A DNA stretch of 64,000 nucleotides from Acanthosoma haemorrhoidale (taxonomy: Eukaryota > Arthropoda > Insecta > Hemiptera > Acanthosomatidae). The translations under genes and the position numbers were made by a program. The notes below the pieces were generated by a model. The model was not told the DNA's origin and made no database searches. It saw only the letters and a program-made list of their open reading frames with translations. Where the stretch lies: the NCBI GenBank assembly GCA_930367205.1, contig OV884015.1, positions 79,871,341-79,935,340 on the forward strand, given 5' to 3'. Within the stretch, counting starts at the first letter, position 1. Every line of letters starts with the position of its first letter. This document shows, piece by piece, positions 45,331 through 57,884 of the stretch.

Positions 45331-48300
45331 ATGCGGGGCTGCCTCCTGGGTTTCCATTCTTATACTCTTTCGAACTAGCATCGGTGGACTCACGAACTCA
45401 GTTTCAATATACCATCGTAGATGATTTCGCACCGAAATAAATCCAATAAAAAAAACGTGAATCGATGAGAACATCACTCAACAAGATTCCGCGAAACATA
45501 TAAGTGTAGGTAGGGGGTGTAGTTGCCAGCTTTCATTCAAGGAGAATTTGTTTATCCCAGTTCTTTGACGCATTAAACGTATATTAAGCACATTTCAAGA
45601 GAAAATATTTAGATTGTTTTGGGTTTTGACCTTAGTGAACTCGGTCATTTCGACTTGAAAGCACTTATTTGGCTTGTAGCTGGAAAATAACACTTCCTAC
45701 ATAAACGGTAAAAAAAAAAAAAATGCTTTTACGTACAGTGTATAATTTATCTATAACATTTCTTCAGTTCACAAGTATAGAAATATACACCTTGTTTGTA
45801 TTGTTAGTACTTCAGTGCTAATTACAATTTATTTACATCAACATGTCCCACCCGAAAAAATGCATATCGCATAAATCTATAATAACACTAACAAAACCTT
45901 TTTATTTTTGAGAAAGAAAAATAATATTAATTGTATAATAAATGGTTGGTAACTACTTAAATCCTGTTAAGATATAATAACATTGAATGACGAACAAGGA
46001 TAAGGATTCGAGTATGCTTTATTGTTGAATAGTCGAAAACGCGAATATACTTTTGTCAGTGTACTGTAAATTATCCTTCACAAACAGTATAAGCTATATT
46101 GGGATATAATTTTTTTTTGTAAAAAAGCACAACCAAATATGAGAAACATTGTGAAAGTGAGTTTTGTCTGTCAAAAGAACAATTTATGTCACGCCAGAGT
46201 ACTTTTTGTGAAATTATCAATGGCTATAAAATAATAAATAAGATAGATACTGAAAAAAATTGTAGACTGCTAGTTTTATTTTATTTTTAATAAACATACA
46301 ACTCCGATTTTGGGATATTGCCAAAAGCTTTTAGGAAGTTGAGAGAAACTGCATCCTCGGTGCATACCGGTAAAGAATCCAATTTTGAAAATTAAACCAG
46401 GGACGTAGGATGGGGGTCCCGCATGGAAGGCAGTTACGAGCAAGCTCCTGCCTCCTGCTAACAACAGTTTACGTCACCTTCACAAAAACGTGGTAAAAAA
46501 ATACATGTTAGCGCAACCTACACCCTTAAATATCCCAATCATGTCAGGGAATATAATAACCCTATCAGGAATCGCCCATTTATATTTATGATCCTCTAGG
46601 TACATTTCAGGTACTCGTTGAACTGCTTGCTAGGGTTAAACTACTATGTCTCAAATTGCTACAAATGCTAACACCAACCTGATCTAATAATAGTCGTACC
46701 AAATGAACAGATATATCCAGCTTAATATACTTTAAGCCTTCGATCACTGTTTGAATTACACCATCTTGTTCGCTTAAACAGGTCCCCAGATATATTCACT
46801 AATGGATCATACGTGGAGATTTTACAAAATTCAATTTTTAAAAAGGAAAATGGTTTGCGGAGCTACCAGTGAAAAGTATTTCATTGAGGAACTTCCCGAC
46901 AGGTCGGAAGGAAAATTTCTACGAATTATAATTGATATAATTAGATCGGGGTCAGCCTTTAAAGAAAAAGTTACAAACATTATATTATCAACCATATACA
47001 CCTATATAATTCCGTGAACCCATTAACACATACGAATGGTATAGAATTAGTGAGATTGAGCTATGTTGGGGGGGGGGGCCAAGAGGAACGAGCAAAGAGA
47101 TTTTAACTTCGTTGACTTGGATAAACATGGCCTGATGAAGAATTATTCATGTGATTTATGAATGACTTGAGGTTGTTATAACAAGAAATACCTGTTTTTT
47201 TGTTTATTAAAGTGTAATTTTTGTATACATATCGAAAACGAAGAAATAAAAATGAAAGGGGAAAACGCGTGCGGCATCTATTCAGGAAATCTAATCGTTG
47301 AAAAAATGTCTCATAAAAATATCGCATTCATTCTTCTTTACACAATGGGGAAAAATAGGTTAGTCATGCGGGTCTAATTCACCAGCCTAGCGGAGTTATT
47401 TTACACCGAATCGTTACGTGGTAATTATGGGTTATTAACTTTGAGGCCCAGGTATGGTATAGCGATAAAGGGAGCGAAGCAAGTTTGAGGTCCAAATTTT
47501 TCGACAGGCTGGAAGTTTGATATTTATCAAGCCTACAAAACTTTGAAATAGGTGGTTCACAACCCGCTTGTACTTTATATATGAAGCTGCAATACAATGA
47601 GGAGGAGCAAGAGAAGAAATGGATTGGGAAACTCGCCGAACTGCTCTTGCCACACAAGTGAAAAAATAAATAAATAAAATAAAAAAAAAAAATTTCAATT
47701 TAGAATTTCGCTTTCGTTTTTTACGCGACAAGAAATTTTCGAGTAGGGAAGGTCACAAAATCCGTGCTGCTGCTTACTTGAAGCGCATCATTTTAGTACA
47801 CTGGGTCAATCATGAAAACAATATATTTTTTATAGTGGGAATTCCTAGCTGTAAATTTAGGTAATATAACGGTGTATTTTGATATATGCTGCTGAAATAA
47901 AAAAGATGTTAAATTTTCATCAAATTTGATATGCAGTCATTAATATTTAAGAGTGTAAGAAACATCTTCCATTAATAAATTTATTAAAACTCGTTCTTTT
48001 AACTGATCAAGCCTATATCCCCACAAATACGTACACTCGCATTTTTTTTTCTCCAAATAATCGATTTTATTACCTATTTTAGTTACGGTGATGATTATCA
48101 AATAATTATTTGTTTGGTAGTATAATACTGGAGCCAATCTATTGATTGTTCCCAAGTCACGAGAGTAATGATAGGCAAATGTTACTGAAAGTCTCAAATG
48201 GCCGCAGGGGGCACGTCTTATTCCCTTGTAAGTCAGAACCAGGTCACTTGCTTTCTTCGTCCGAGGCAGAAATCGTTTTTCGAACTTTCAGCCCTTTCTC

Positions 48301-51300
48301 TACCTTGTTTTACGCACACGCAAGTCTTAGAAAAGGACTAATCATCCGACAACAGTCCTTGACTGATCGGAGGCACCAATAAAGAAGGTTTCTAGGCCGA
48401 AGTGTGAATCCGGGGTACGGTAAAAGAACAAGCAGCTGCTATGTTTTCTTTACAGGAAATAAACCGAAACTAATAAAAATACGGTTTGATACAAGAACTG
48501 TAATAAAAAAATGTAATACGGGAAAAATTACAGACTAGATACATTACATGAAAAGCCAATTGAAAAAGTTGGTATCAATATTTGAATAAATCATACTAAA
48601 CAATAAGTAAGTTTTTAAACATCTATCAGATGGGTAATGAGAAGTTTCGTAAAATGAGAAAAAGTTAAGAAGAACAAGCGTTAAGGTATGGATAGGCAGG
48701 CACCACCTGGCTTGCACTCCGGTGTTGCGGGTTCCAGGAGAAATGATTTTATTCAATAATAGAAATACCTTCATGTGGCAATTGGGGTTAATATCTCAGG
48801 ACACGGAAACCCAGGCGGATAACAAGAAAAAGAGTCCATGATGATATCCACTATCACGCTTAAACAAGTACATAATGTTAACCAATAACACAAGAGAAGT
48901 TAAGTTTATTTTGCTGTTATTTTACAGGATAATAATTCGTTAAAAGTCTCCTTGGGGGTTGATTTTTCATCCACCATCCAAGAATAATTCATCATAATAA
49001 TAATTACATAATCAAGTAAAAATAGAGATTTACACAAGTTAAGGGCGTATAAGGGGAAAAAAGTGATCTTGTGAGCTTTTATAAAAAAATTGATTAAATT
49101 ATTTGTTTACTACTCGTTATTTTTGAATAGCAATGTCTCAATAAAATTTTTTTTAATCTAATAGATAATTTACTCAAAATTTTATCAGGTATGTAAATGA
49201 GGAAAAATTTTTAATACCAAACCGGATAATGATATTTTTTGTTGATATATCTGTGATTTTTTTTTGCACTACTGTCTTCATATTAATGTTGTAAAAAATA
49301 TACGGATTTAATTCGCCATACTTTCCCTTATAACAGCTTAACTAACTTTTCACCTGGTGAGAACAATAGTGACCTAACTACGAGAAAGTAGTCGTTGATG
49401 ATTTCCAAAAAAAAACAAAAGATCACATAATGAGTGCCATACCGACCTATCTCCTATTTTGTCACAGTTGAATCGGCTAAAACGTTTCTCAAATCAAAAA
49501 TACGCCACACTGACTTTGGACATAGCTCCTCTCATTCTTAGAACCATTCCCATCCCCACCCAAAAGAAGACTAGTGCACTCAAGCAGTAACATATTGAAT
49601 TTGAGTTTTTCCATTCTTGCACGATAAAAATAGGCGAGTCTCAAGCCCTTTGGCTTGGCTTAACTATTTCTCGACGATTTGGGAGTTTGTTCACTATTCT
49701 CAGCACGCTATATGATCAGCGTCATTCGAAATTTTGAGGAAAATACGCACAGCAATACAATCGCTACTTGCAGCTACTATTTGTAGTACTTGAAGAACTA
49801 GCAGGCTGACAGACTTACGAAAGATAATCCACTCGCAAATGCATTAATGAACAGCATATATATCTTTTGAGAGAATAATTTACTCCCGGAGGATGAGGGG
49901 TTATTAAGGGTGTTTTGTAATAAGAATTTTTTTTTCTTTCATGGAGGATGTTTTTACCAACTTTTTCTCCTCTAAAAGACCATCTTCCCTTCATAGGTAT
50001 TCAATAAACACCATTCTGTCCATGCCTTTTTTTTTTGTCCTTGATTTTTTTATCAATTTCTTTCTTCTAGCTGTCATTATCGGGGCTAATGTAACTAGGT
50101 AAAGAGGGAGAAGCAGTTTAGGAACGCGTATGGAGTAACAAAAGAAATGTTAGCCATGAACGGGATATGCAAAAACGCTGGCGAAGTATTCTTCGATCCG
50201 GAATGAAGCGAGGCTAATCGGCGTTTTTCATTGGCGGTAGGAAAGACGAAGGAAGGGGCCGTAGTCTTGTAAAAATTGCATAACAGCTGTGGGAACTGCC
50301 CAGCCTGATTTTTTCCCCTTCTCTATCCCGGTATGAAGGCCGTGGAAAAACTATATTCCCTCCGAGCACAACTTCCGGACAGTGCAGTATCCGTTAGTTC
50401 CAGACACCGACGTCGGAAGAGCACGTATTCTTTTTCGGCGTTCTTAAGTGATCCCGATGACCACCTAACTGGGTCATTTTTCTTGTTCAATTTCTTTACA
50501 TTTTTGCTGGAGATTTCTAAATTGTTTTTATCATTTCAAGGAGTGATTAGTACAAATGCTGACAATGTTTAGAACAGGCAAGTTATAAGGAATTGAGAAA
50601 ACAGCGCAAAATATTTACCAGAGTCAAAAACTGACTACGTCATTTATTTAACTTTTTTTTTTTTTTTGTGATTTCTAATGATTACAGAGAGAATAAACGA
50701 GACCAACTAAAATAATAGACCGTGTCATGGCTGGATTAACATAAGAATATCGTTACAATGTAATACATATACTCTTTGTTCAAATGTTTTTAAATTCTAA
50801 TTTTTAAAAATATTCAGATTAGTTTATTTCATACGTTCTCTTAAATCTGATCTCCTAGGGTTCTATACGGTTCTAATGCACAATTTTGTCAAATGTTTCA
50901 TGTTAACATAATAGGCTAGACTGTTTTATGTAGTTAAAAAAATTAATTACCTGCTATAAACAACAATAACATGGTACATTTTTCGATGTTGGGGAATGGG
51001 TTAGTTTTATCATTCCTGGTTAGTACTTTTCTCCATGTGGTCTCTCGTCAAATGCTGTCTTACGAGGTCTCGCGACTGCTTAACAACCCAGCTGACTGAA
51101 TGACAAAGACCAAAGATATCCCTGTTTCCTAAAAGCAGCTGTTTATCGGGAACCTACCCCTACCATATAAAAGTTGTTGTTCCTAGAGGGGCAAGGGTGA
51201 TATTATACCAGAGGTCTAAACAATACATATTATATATGTATGTATATACTATAATGATCAGTCTCATTCATCTACCACAATGATATTCGGCAGGGATAAC

Positions 51301-52139
51301 GAATATTTATTTTCACTTCAGCCAAAAATTATTAGCATTCTAATGTTTCACCATACAGACACGAAAAGGAAACGATCCGACACCCGGAAAGGAGGTTGTC
51401 CGAGCATCTGCCATTTACCGACCGGCCCAGAATAGGCACGACAGTCAATAGGAGTCAAGGCCATGAATACTTTATATCTGGGTCGCCAGATAGCGTCTCG
51501 GGTAATTCATCATGCGTTAAAGGTCCTTGGCCCAAGAGTTTATTTTTAAAAAAAAATTATTAATAAAACAATCTAATAATAAATGAAATGGAACGACTAA
51601 CGGTACGTATACATTTATATTTAAGACGGCACTCACAATCGATAAGCATTAAGGCTATTTGGTTCGACCATAAAGGTTCAATAGTTGAGCCACTTGTATC
51701 TAGGCAATAAAACCTTAGATGGCCCCTAATTGCACCTCTGCTGTAGATTGTTTTCGATATCTAATATCAAGAACACTTGCCAATTGCAAGCTTGGGCTTA
51801 ACAGCATCTGAGTCCTATTCAAGGCTGGTAATTTAAAGTAATTATTTCTGTGATTTTTACTATGGACAACTTTACTGTGGACATTGGCAGAATGTCGGGG
51901 ATCAAATCCCATAACGAATATTATTATTTCAATTACCGTTCCAGAAATTAATAATTACTAGTGAAACAACCTCGAAAACTAAACTATTTTATGGTAGCTT
52001 AGTCGTACATCTGCAATTTGACAACTTCAGTATAAGTACCGTATGTATGGAATTCCGGCCCTGTCACATAATTTTTCTAGCAAATCAAAATTAGCCGTTT
52101 TTTACTCTACAAAACATTTTTCTTTTATAAACAGATCTT
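45331..52139. other. AT-rich non-coding stretch
   Basis: No recognised gene or bounded element across almost 7 kb. G11 is at 47068-47078, and a 7 bp hairpin (AAGGACT/AGTCCTT) at 48333-48360. At 50333-50572 a 79-codon ATG frame (MKAVEKLYSLRAQLPDSAV, then SRHRRRKSTYSFSAF) lies in a GC-rich patch after a long pyrimidine tract; it has no recognisable family. Frames near 46276-46464 and 51715-51912 lack motifs. Confidence 0.4.
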
Positions 52140-52690
52140 TTATTGAACGAAATAAACAAAACAAACATCTAACCCTGTCATTCCATTAATTTTGACAGCT
52201 AAACTTCGACACAAGCCAACACCGTTAAATACTTACGTCTTACACTTGAAGGGTCATTTAAACCTTACACGAAAATCTAACGACTAACGCTCCATCAACA
52301 GTTCAAACTATTGAAGCTTCTACAAGACCAACTTTCTCTTTTATCAGAAACTATTGCCAACTGAAACCTACTACTACTACTGAAACCAATTTGAACAAAT
52401 GGAGCCTAAATTTACTGATGCGCTAAGAAGACTAACGTCAAAACTGTACAGACTTTCAATCATAAGTTCTAAGACATCACAAGTGCACTGTTTTACGTGC
52501 GATATCAAACTATTCAAACAGGCCTCAAAAATCCTTAAGTTTACGACTGAATTAGAACACTATACAAAAACTTTCACGACACACGGAATGAGCACCCAGA
52601 CCCACTGATGCACGAATTGTCTACACCTCTCTTACCTGGTAACATCCAACGACTACTAAGGAGACGTCGGAATAGAGATCTTCTAAATTG
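52140..52690 (+). pseudogene. Jockey-type reverse transcriptase pseudogene
   Basis: One frame, ignoring stops, reads TVKYLRLTLEGSFKPYTKI (52229-52285), QFKLLKLLQDQLSLLSETIA, LKPI-TNGA-IY-CAKKTN (from 52380), FYVRYQTIQTGLKNP and, after a frameshift, EHPDPLMHELSTPLLPGN with a basic end LLRRRRNRDLLN at 52652-52687. These match, in order, the VKYLG..LD, LSL.NK..LYK, LKPIWTYG, APWYVRN..IH.DL and HPNPLL...RRRLRRRW blocks of Jockey RT C-termini. At least six in-frame stops, several replacing Trp codons (TGG to TGA/TAA), mark it as long dead. The 5' part of ORF2 is absent. Confidence 0.88.
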
Positions 52691-53895
52691 ATAACAATAC
52701 GATAAATTCAAATGTGGCTTCAACAGTAACAATATCACTGGATGCCATGGATGGACATGCCAATGTTTGATATTTACATGTGGACATGGCCATGTAAGAG
52801 TGTGATATATGCATTTAACATTCCAAACCGACATGTGTAGTCTTTTATGACCTACGTCGTTGGTAAAACTAATTTATTTAATGTTACATCAGTAACAAAC
52901 AGTTAATACTACCGACGACTTTATCTAATTAATTTGAAGCCAATTCGGCCAAGGAAGTACAGCGTGCTTTCGTGGAATTTCTTTTTCTTTATTTCTTCGA
53001 GTCGTTTTGGTAGTCTGATTTTTGTCAAGCAGTTTGAAGTTTATTGAAAACCTCGCTACGGGTTTGGGCTCATTCCATTCAAAACTAATTTCTACACACA
53101 TACATGTAACGATAGTCACAGTTGTGAATCATCAAATAAAACTTACGTACTCCATTTAGCAGCAATGGTGACTGAATCATATGGTTGATGAATAGAAGTA
53201 CTTGCTTCAAATAATTTATTTATAGCCGAATGCTTCAAGTAATTTGTCTCGCCCTCAGATCTTGTGGTATATCTATGTTAATTCTTTCCCCGGGATAAGT
53301 AGACTGGACTCATTTACCAAACACTGCGAAATAATAGATTCGTTTATTTAAATTGAAGATTTTTAAATAGGTCTATTGTCTAAACACGTGTTGAGACGGG
53401 CTATTCCATATTCTAATGTATTCAATCGGGGTTGTATCCGGGGAGCGTATCGGTAACCAACCGCTCACTTGTCAGCCAGACGTTCTCTCCTCCCGGGGTC
53501 AGGAGCCCTAGGCTATTTCCGCCCCGTAAGCGGGCATGATGGGATACCACGGCTATCGGACAATCAGCTATCGCGTCATGGGAAATAACTTTATTTTCGC
53601 CTCTCCACTGTCTAGAGAGAAGAAGTCGAGTATAAATGAATCCTTGGTTTTCCTTATGAACAAAAATCAGCACTTACGATCTGAGGACGCTTCAAAGAAG
53701 CGAGGAACCAAGAAACGGCTACAAGATTAGGGTTAAGGATTTCAGCTAGTGGGTAAAAAAAGGCAATTGAAATACAATGACAAAAATAATAATTGCTAAG
53801 CACAAAGGAAACACTTTCATTCAAATATGAGGCGATATTCTTTGGATTAATAATAATATTAATGACAATAATTAAGTCGGTTTGGAATGATGAAT
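52691..53895. other. Non-coding stretch
   Basis: 52740-52805 has local repetition of GGACATG/CCATG-type words. A GC-rich patch at 53420-53560 is open on the minus strand (53422-53673) but shows no motif. Confidence 0.4.
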
Positions 53896-53905
53896 CCGCA
53901 TGTCC

Positions 53906-54213
53906 TTTTTTTAAATAGGATGTGGGAAAAATAAAGGAAAATTATTTTGAGCTAATGAGTGCCTTTCACTAAGGGGAGTCCCCCATTTGAAGGATGTATG
54001 AGAAGGATATAGGGTGTGGAATGCCTAAAGGAGGCGGGTGGAATCAGGAAGGTAGTTAGAGTCTACCTATGGTGGAGCCTAGGGGTACTAGGCATTGGTT
54101 TGTAGTCGGCCAGGTCATACCTGGCCCCGCCTCTGAAGGGGGCTGCACTGTGTCGGCCTATCGGCCGGGAGATCGACCCACCCTGAGCCTGAACAGGTAC
54201 TATTTTACTAAAG
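53906..54213 (-). mobile_element. LINE A-related 3' end, first of a double insertion
   Basis: It is flanked by CGCATGTCC at 53897-53905 and 54214-54222. On the minus strand it begins CTTTAGTAAAATAG, includes a GC-rich part (CGGCCGATAGGCCG hairpin) and a CCTAG...CTAGG hairpin, and ends in poly-A (T7 at 53906-53912). Its layout and several blocks match the 3'UTR of LINE A at 8838-9167. The ORF end is not preserved well enough to translate. Confidence 0.82.
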
Positions 54214-54222
54214 CGCATGTCC

Positions 54223-54414
54223 TTTCTATTTTTTTTTTTTTCTTAGCTTTTAAACTTATAAAATGGGATGTGGGAAAAATAAAGGAAAATTATTTTGAGC
54301 TAATGAGTGCCTTTCACTAAGGGGAGTCCCCCATTTGAAGGATGTATGAGAAGGATATAGGGTGTGGAATGCCTAAAGGAGGCGGGTGGAATCAGGAAGG
54401 TAGTGAGAGTCTAC
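54223..54414 (-). mobile_element. LINE A-related 3' end, second of a double insertion
   Basis: It is flanked by the same CGCATGTCC at 54214-54222 and 54415-54423. Its last 150 bp are nearly identical to 53918-54066 of the neighbouring copy, and it has a longer T-run (54231-54240) as its poly-A. It is 5'-truncated at GGTAGACTCTCAC on the minus strand, about 115 bp shorter than its neighbour. Confidence 0.82.
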
Positions 54415-54477
54415 CGCATGTCCACACTTTTAATTGTTACTAATTAGTTCGTGGGTAAATTGGAATAACGGGTATAA

Positions 54478-54478
<1 letters not shown>

Positions 54479-54542
<64 letters not shown>
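54479..54542. repeat. (TA)32 microsatellite
   Basis: Thirty-two uninterrupted TA dinucleotides, 55 bp downstream of the double LINE insertion. Confidence 0.97.
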
Positions 54543-54547
<5 letters not shown>

Positions 54548-55710
54548 GGTCCTTTTCGGTTCCTTTTAAGAACTCTCATAACCCGGCTCAGAAGCTACTT
54601 AATATTTAAAGTTCTGATTTTGGCCAAATAGTTTAAGGTATATTAAAGGCGGCCACAAAAAAGATATTCAAAGTTTTATTTTTAAATTTTATGCCTTTTG
54701 AATTATTTCCTCAATACTCTTTATAAAATTGTTATTAATGGTATACACGTGAGTGTGTGCGCGCGCATGTGCGTGCGTTGAGTAGCACTTTAAGTGCAGG
54801 ATACATAATGCTAAGATAACAGTTGGTTACTGAACCTTTTTTGTGTCCTCCGAGTGGCGGTACCGTTGTACAAGCAATAACTATTAGCCTACGTACATTA
54901 TCTATTCTCCATTTGCTTAGCTTCTTTTGGCAGTTCATACCTATGCAGCATTATGTCATAAAGTTTGCAATTTATTGCTTACAATCATCACTGACATCAT
55001 GCTCAAATAAGAAGCCTGGAGGAATATAGGCTCTACATTAATTCAAGTATGGGGTCCATGTGTCTGTCAATCTGTTATTATAACTAAGCTAAAAAAAATC
55101 GGTGTGAAATTTTTAAAGTGAACGCCACGGTGAAATGTGCTTAGTTACTGGTTAAAATACTATATTAAAATTATAGAGAACAAATTAAACATGAAAAAAA
55201 CCTGTTTCACTAAATGTAATTAACGCGCAAATGACAGATCAAAAGCTTAAAGATTTTAAACATATCATTTTAGCCCTGGGATAAAGACACATTAGTGTAC
55301 ACTTAGGTAACGCAAAATGAATTTTAAAGATACTCCAATTTCGGAACAACAAGGCAACAATGACATGCCATAAAAAAATAAAATAAATAAAGCACTAATC
55401 GCCAATAATAGAAATTGCGAATTTACGTCCCAAGACATTTTTTTGTAGGTAACAAAATTTTAAGATAAAATCTCTTTTAATAGTGCAAAAGTATGGTGAG
55501 GCAGCTTACACTTGGATCAACTAGTTACATATTTATTATTGGTATCACTGTTTTAAATTATACAAAACTAGCAGATACATGATTGTTTTCTTGCGCTGAC
55601 ATTGTTTTATACTTTTTAAAATCAACCGACAATATGTAAAAAAAAAAATACAAAGAATGCATCTCGAACATCAGCCGTGAGCCGGGGCAAGATGACACAT
55701 ATAAAACGAG
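54543..55710. other. Non-coding stretch with Z-DNA-prone tract
   Basis: 54753-54778 is a 26-base perfect purine-pyrimidine alternation (GTGTGTGCGCGCGCATGTGC...), a classic Z-DNA-forming composition. No gene is recognised. Confidence 0.5.
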
Positions 55711-55731
55711 AATATATATAATATAATATAT

Positions 55732-55772
<41 letters not shown>

Positions 55773-55789
55773 CACATACACATATATAA
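55711..55789. repeat. Interrupted (AT)n / (ATAC)n microsatellite
   Basis: AT dinucleotides with ATAC and ATTT interruptions. Confidence 0.95.
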
Positions 55790-55828
55790 GTTAAAGTCAG
55801 AGACAGCTCTGTATTAGAAACTAATCGG

Positions 55829-55852
55829 TCATGGGACGTAAACATCCCATGA
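55829..55852. repeat. 8 bp perfect hairpin
   Basis: TCATGGGA and TCCCATGA are separated by 8 bases, forming a short stem-loop on either strand. No T-run follows, and in this genome it is not read as a terminator. Confidence 0.85.
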
Positions 55853-57082
55853 TCCCAAATATGTCGGATTACAGATAAAGAGGTCTATTTCGAGAACCCG
55901 AGTTAGTCTTTTGTTCCCGTTTTTCTTCTCTTTTCACATCTTACCCGGCGGTGAATAACTTATATATATTGTGTATACAGTATTTTTTTTTAAATATGGC
56001 ACTATACATTAGTCGTAAGAAGTATCCAAAGCTGGTTATATTCTAGATATTTTAAAAGGGATAACCACAAAATTAATAGAAAAATATAAACATGGCGAGA
56101 ATAAATTACCCAAAAACTAAGGCCTAGGGCATAAATATTATTGAAGACATTTTTTTCTTGTCCCATCTAATTTTTATTTTTTTGTCGTCATGTATTCTTA
56201 TTGATATTTTTCTCAATTAACAATCAATTACAACAATTATTAACAATAAAAAAACTTCTATATGTAAAAATCAAGAGCGATGATGTTTTGTTATAAGACT
56301 AGATTTTTTTTAATGTAAATATAGTTGGATTTGACATAGATGTTGTGGGAAGACATTTTATTTTTTATTACTTTTATTTTCATCAGTTATTTTAAACTGA
56401 GAATTCCAACATCTTCAATTTCTGCATATAGAGGGGCTGAAGAAAATGGGCCGGTGGAGGAGTAACGGTCACAAGCGAAAGGGTCTAATCCTGGAAGAAT
56501 TCTAGAACAATCCAGTAAATGTCAAAACGAAACAGAACTGAGTCAAGAGGCCAACTGAATAAAAATTGCCTGATCGAATATAAATGAAATTATAGTAAGC
56601 AGTTGATCACGGGCTAATGGAATGGCAATTAACGAGTGATAAGCTTTAATGCCATCAACACTCAAATAACTGGTTTTTTCAAAACTTTCCATAAGGGAAT
56701 ATCAGATTTTTTTATCAGGTGGCCTTATCGGATCTTCATGTAAACGTGGATAATTTAAATATCACTTCCCTTCTAACCGTATATCACAATAGAAACAAAA
56801 TAAATTAACTTTAATCCGGTACTAATTTAAAAATATACAATTTCTATAAGGGAAATTTGAGAATTAAGGATTTGTCTATTACTATTGTCTATGTTTAATT
56901 GATTCGTTTTGTATTGCGTTTTGAATAATACGTGTACATGTATAATTTGCCACGTATGTATTATTATTAGTATTAGAAGATAGACAGAAGCGAACAAACG
57001 AAACTAATGGCATGGCAATGAACAGGAAATACATGCCAAAAATAGGATTGCGGTATCAAGCAGACACTTCATCTCGGTCACA
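55853..57082. other. AT-rich non-coding stretch
   Basis: No gene or element recognised. Confidence 0.5.
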
Positions 57083-57182
57083 GGAAACGAGCAGGAACAA
57101 CTTCTCATAAAATGTTACCTTCTTACTATCAACAATCTTCATCTGGCTAGCTAGTTAGGGCTTCATCAGCGCCCAATGATGG
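57083..57182. repeat. Direct repeat D, copy 1 (tRNA-like D-arm)
   Basis: It matches 58037-58148: GAAACGAGCAGGAA, CAACTTCTCATAAAA, CTTACTATCAA, ATCTTCATCTGGCTAG, GTTAGGGCTTC and TCAGCGCCCAAT occur in the same order. TGGCTAGNTNGTTAGGGC resembles a tRNA box A, so the repeat may derive from a SINE head. Copy 2 carries an extra 13 bases after AGGAA. Confidence 0.8.
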
Positions 57183-57884
57183 GTCAACTACAACTCAGCA
57201 ACAAACACCATTCAACGGAAAAAAAAAATGAGAATACGACTCTTTAATTGTACATTATTCGAGATTTCCTATTTGCCATCCCAAAATGAAACTTAAATAA
57301 ATCGTTAAAGATTTCTGTCATTCACCATTCTAATTAATTTTAACGTACAGAATAAACCTAATGAAATTCAATACGAATTCCTAGCGGTAGAATCTTCGAA
57401 CGGAATTTACATAGATACAAGAGAAGATAAGTCCGATTTGAAAGAACGGAATGGAAATAAGACATGCATCGCCTCATTTAAAGACATTTGCAGACATCTC
57501 TTTAAAATAGTCTAAACATGAGAACAGCTTTTTGTAACTTAAGTCTCCCTGATTCGCATCTCCCGGCGCAATGGACAGTCTTAACTGAAAGAACGACTTT
57601 TTCAGTATGGTAGAAAAAGGCACGATAAGATGCGGATAAAGACGAAAGTCGAAAGATATGAAAACCACAGCCTCGACTAAACACCGAGTGATAAACGGCG
57701 GCTAAGCGATTTGAAGAAACTTTTTACAGGGATGACGACGAGGGCGGTCAACGAGGCATCACTAATGCACAGCCTGGGCCGAAAGTGGAAAAGAGCGACG
57801 AATCAGAAGCACTGATATGAAAAGACATCAACTTTCACCGGGGTCGGATACAGATGTCTCCGACCAAGCATAACGGGCGCCCCT
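57183..57884. other. Non-coding stretch
   Basis: AT-rich to about 57650, then GC-richer with several CpGs (57700-57880). Minus frames at 57474-57684 have no motif. Confidence 0.4.

Noticed and set aside
51880..51915. GGGGATCAAATCCC as a Pol III box B
   Set aside because: The upstream 60 bases contain no box A-like sequence; it is a short palindrome by itself.
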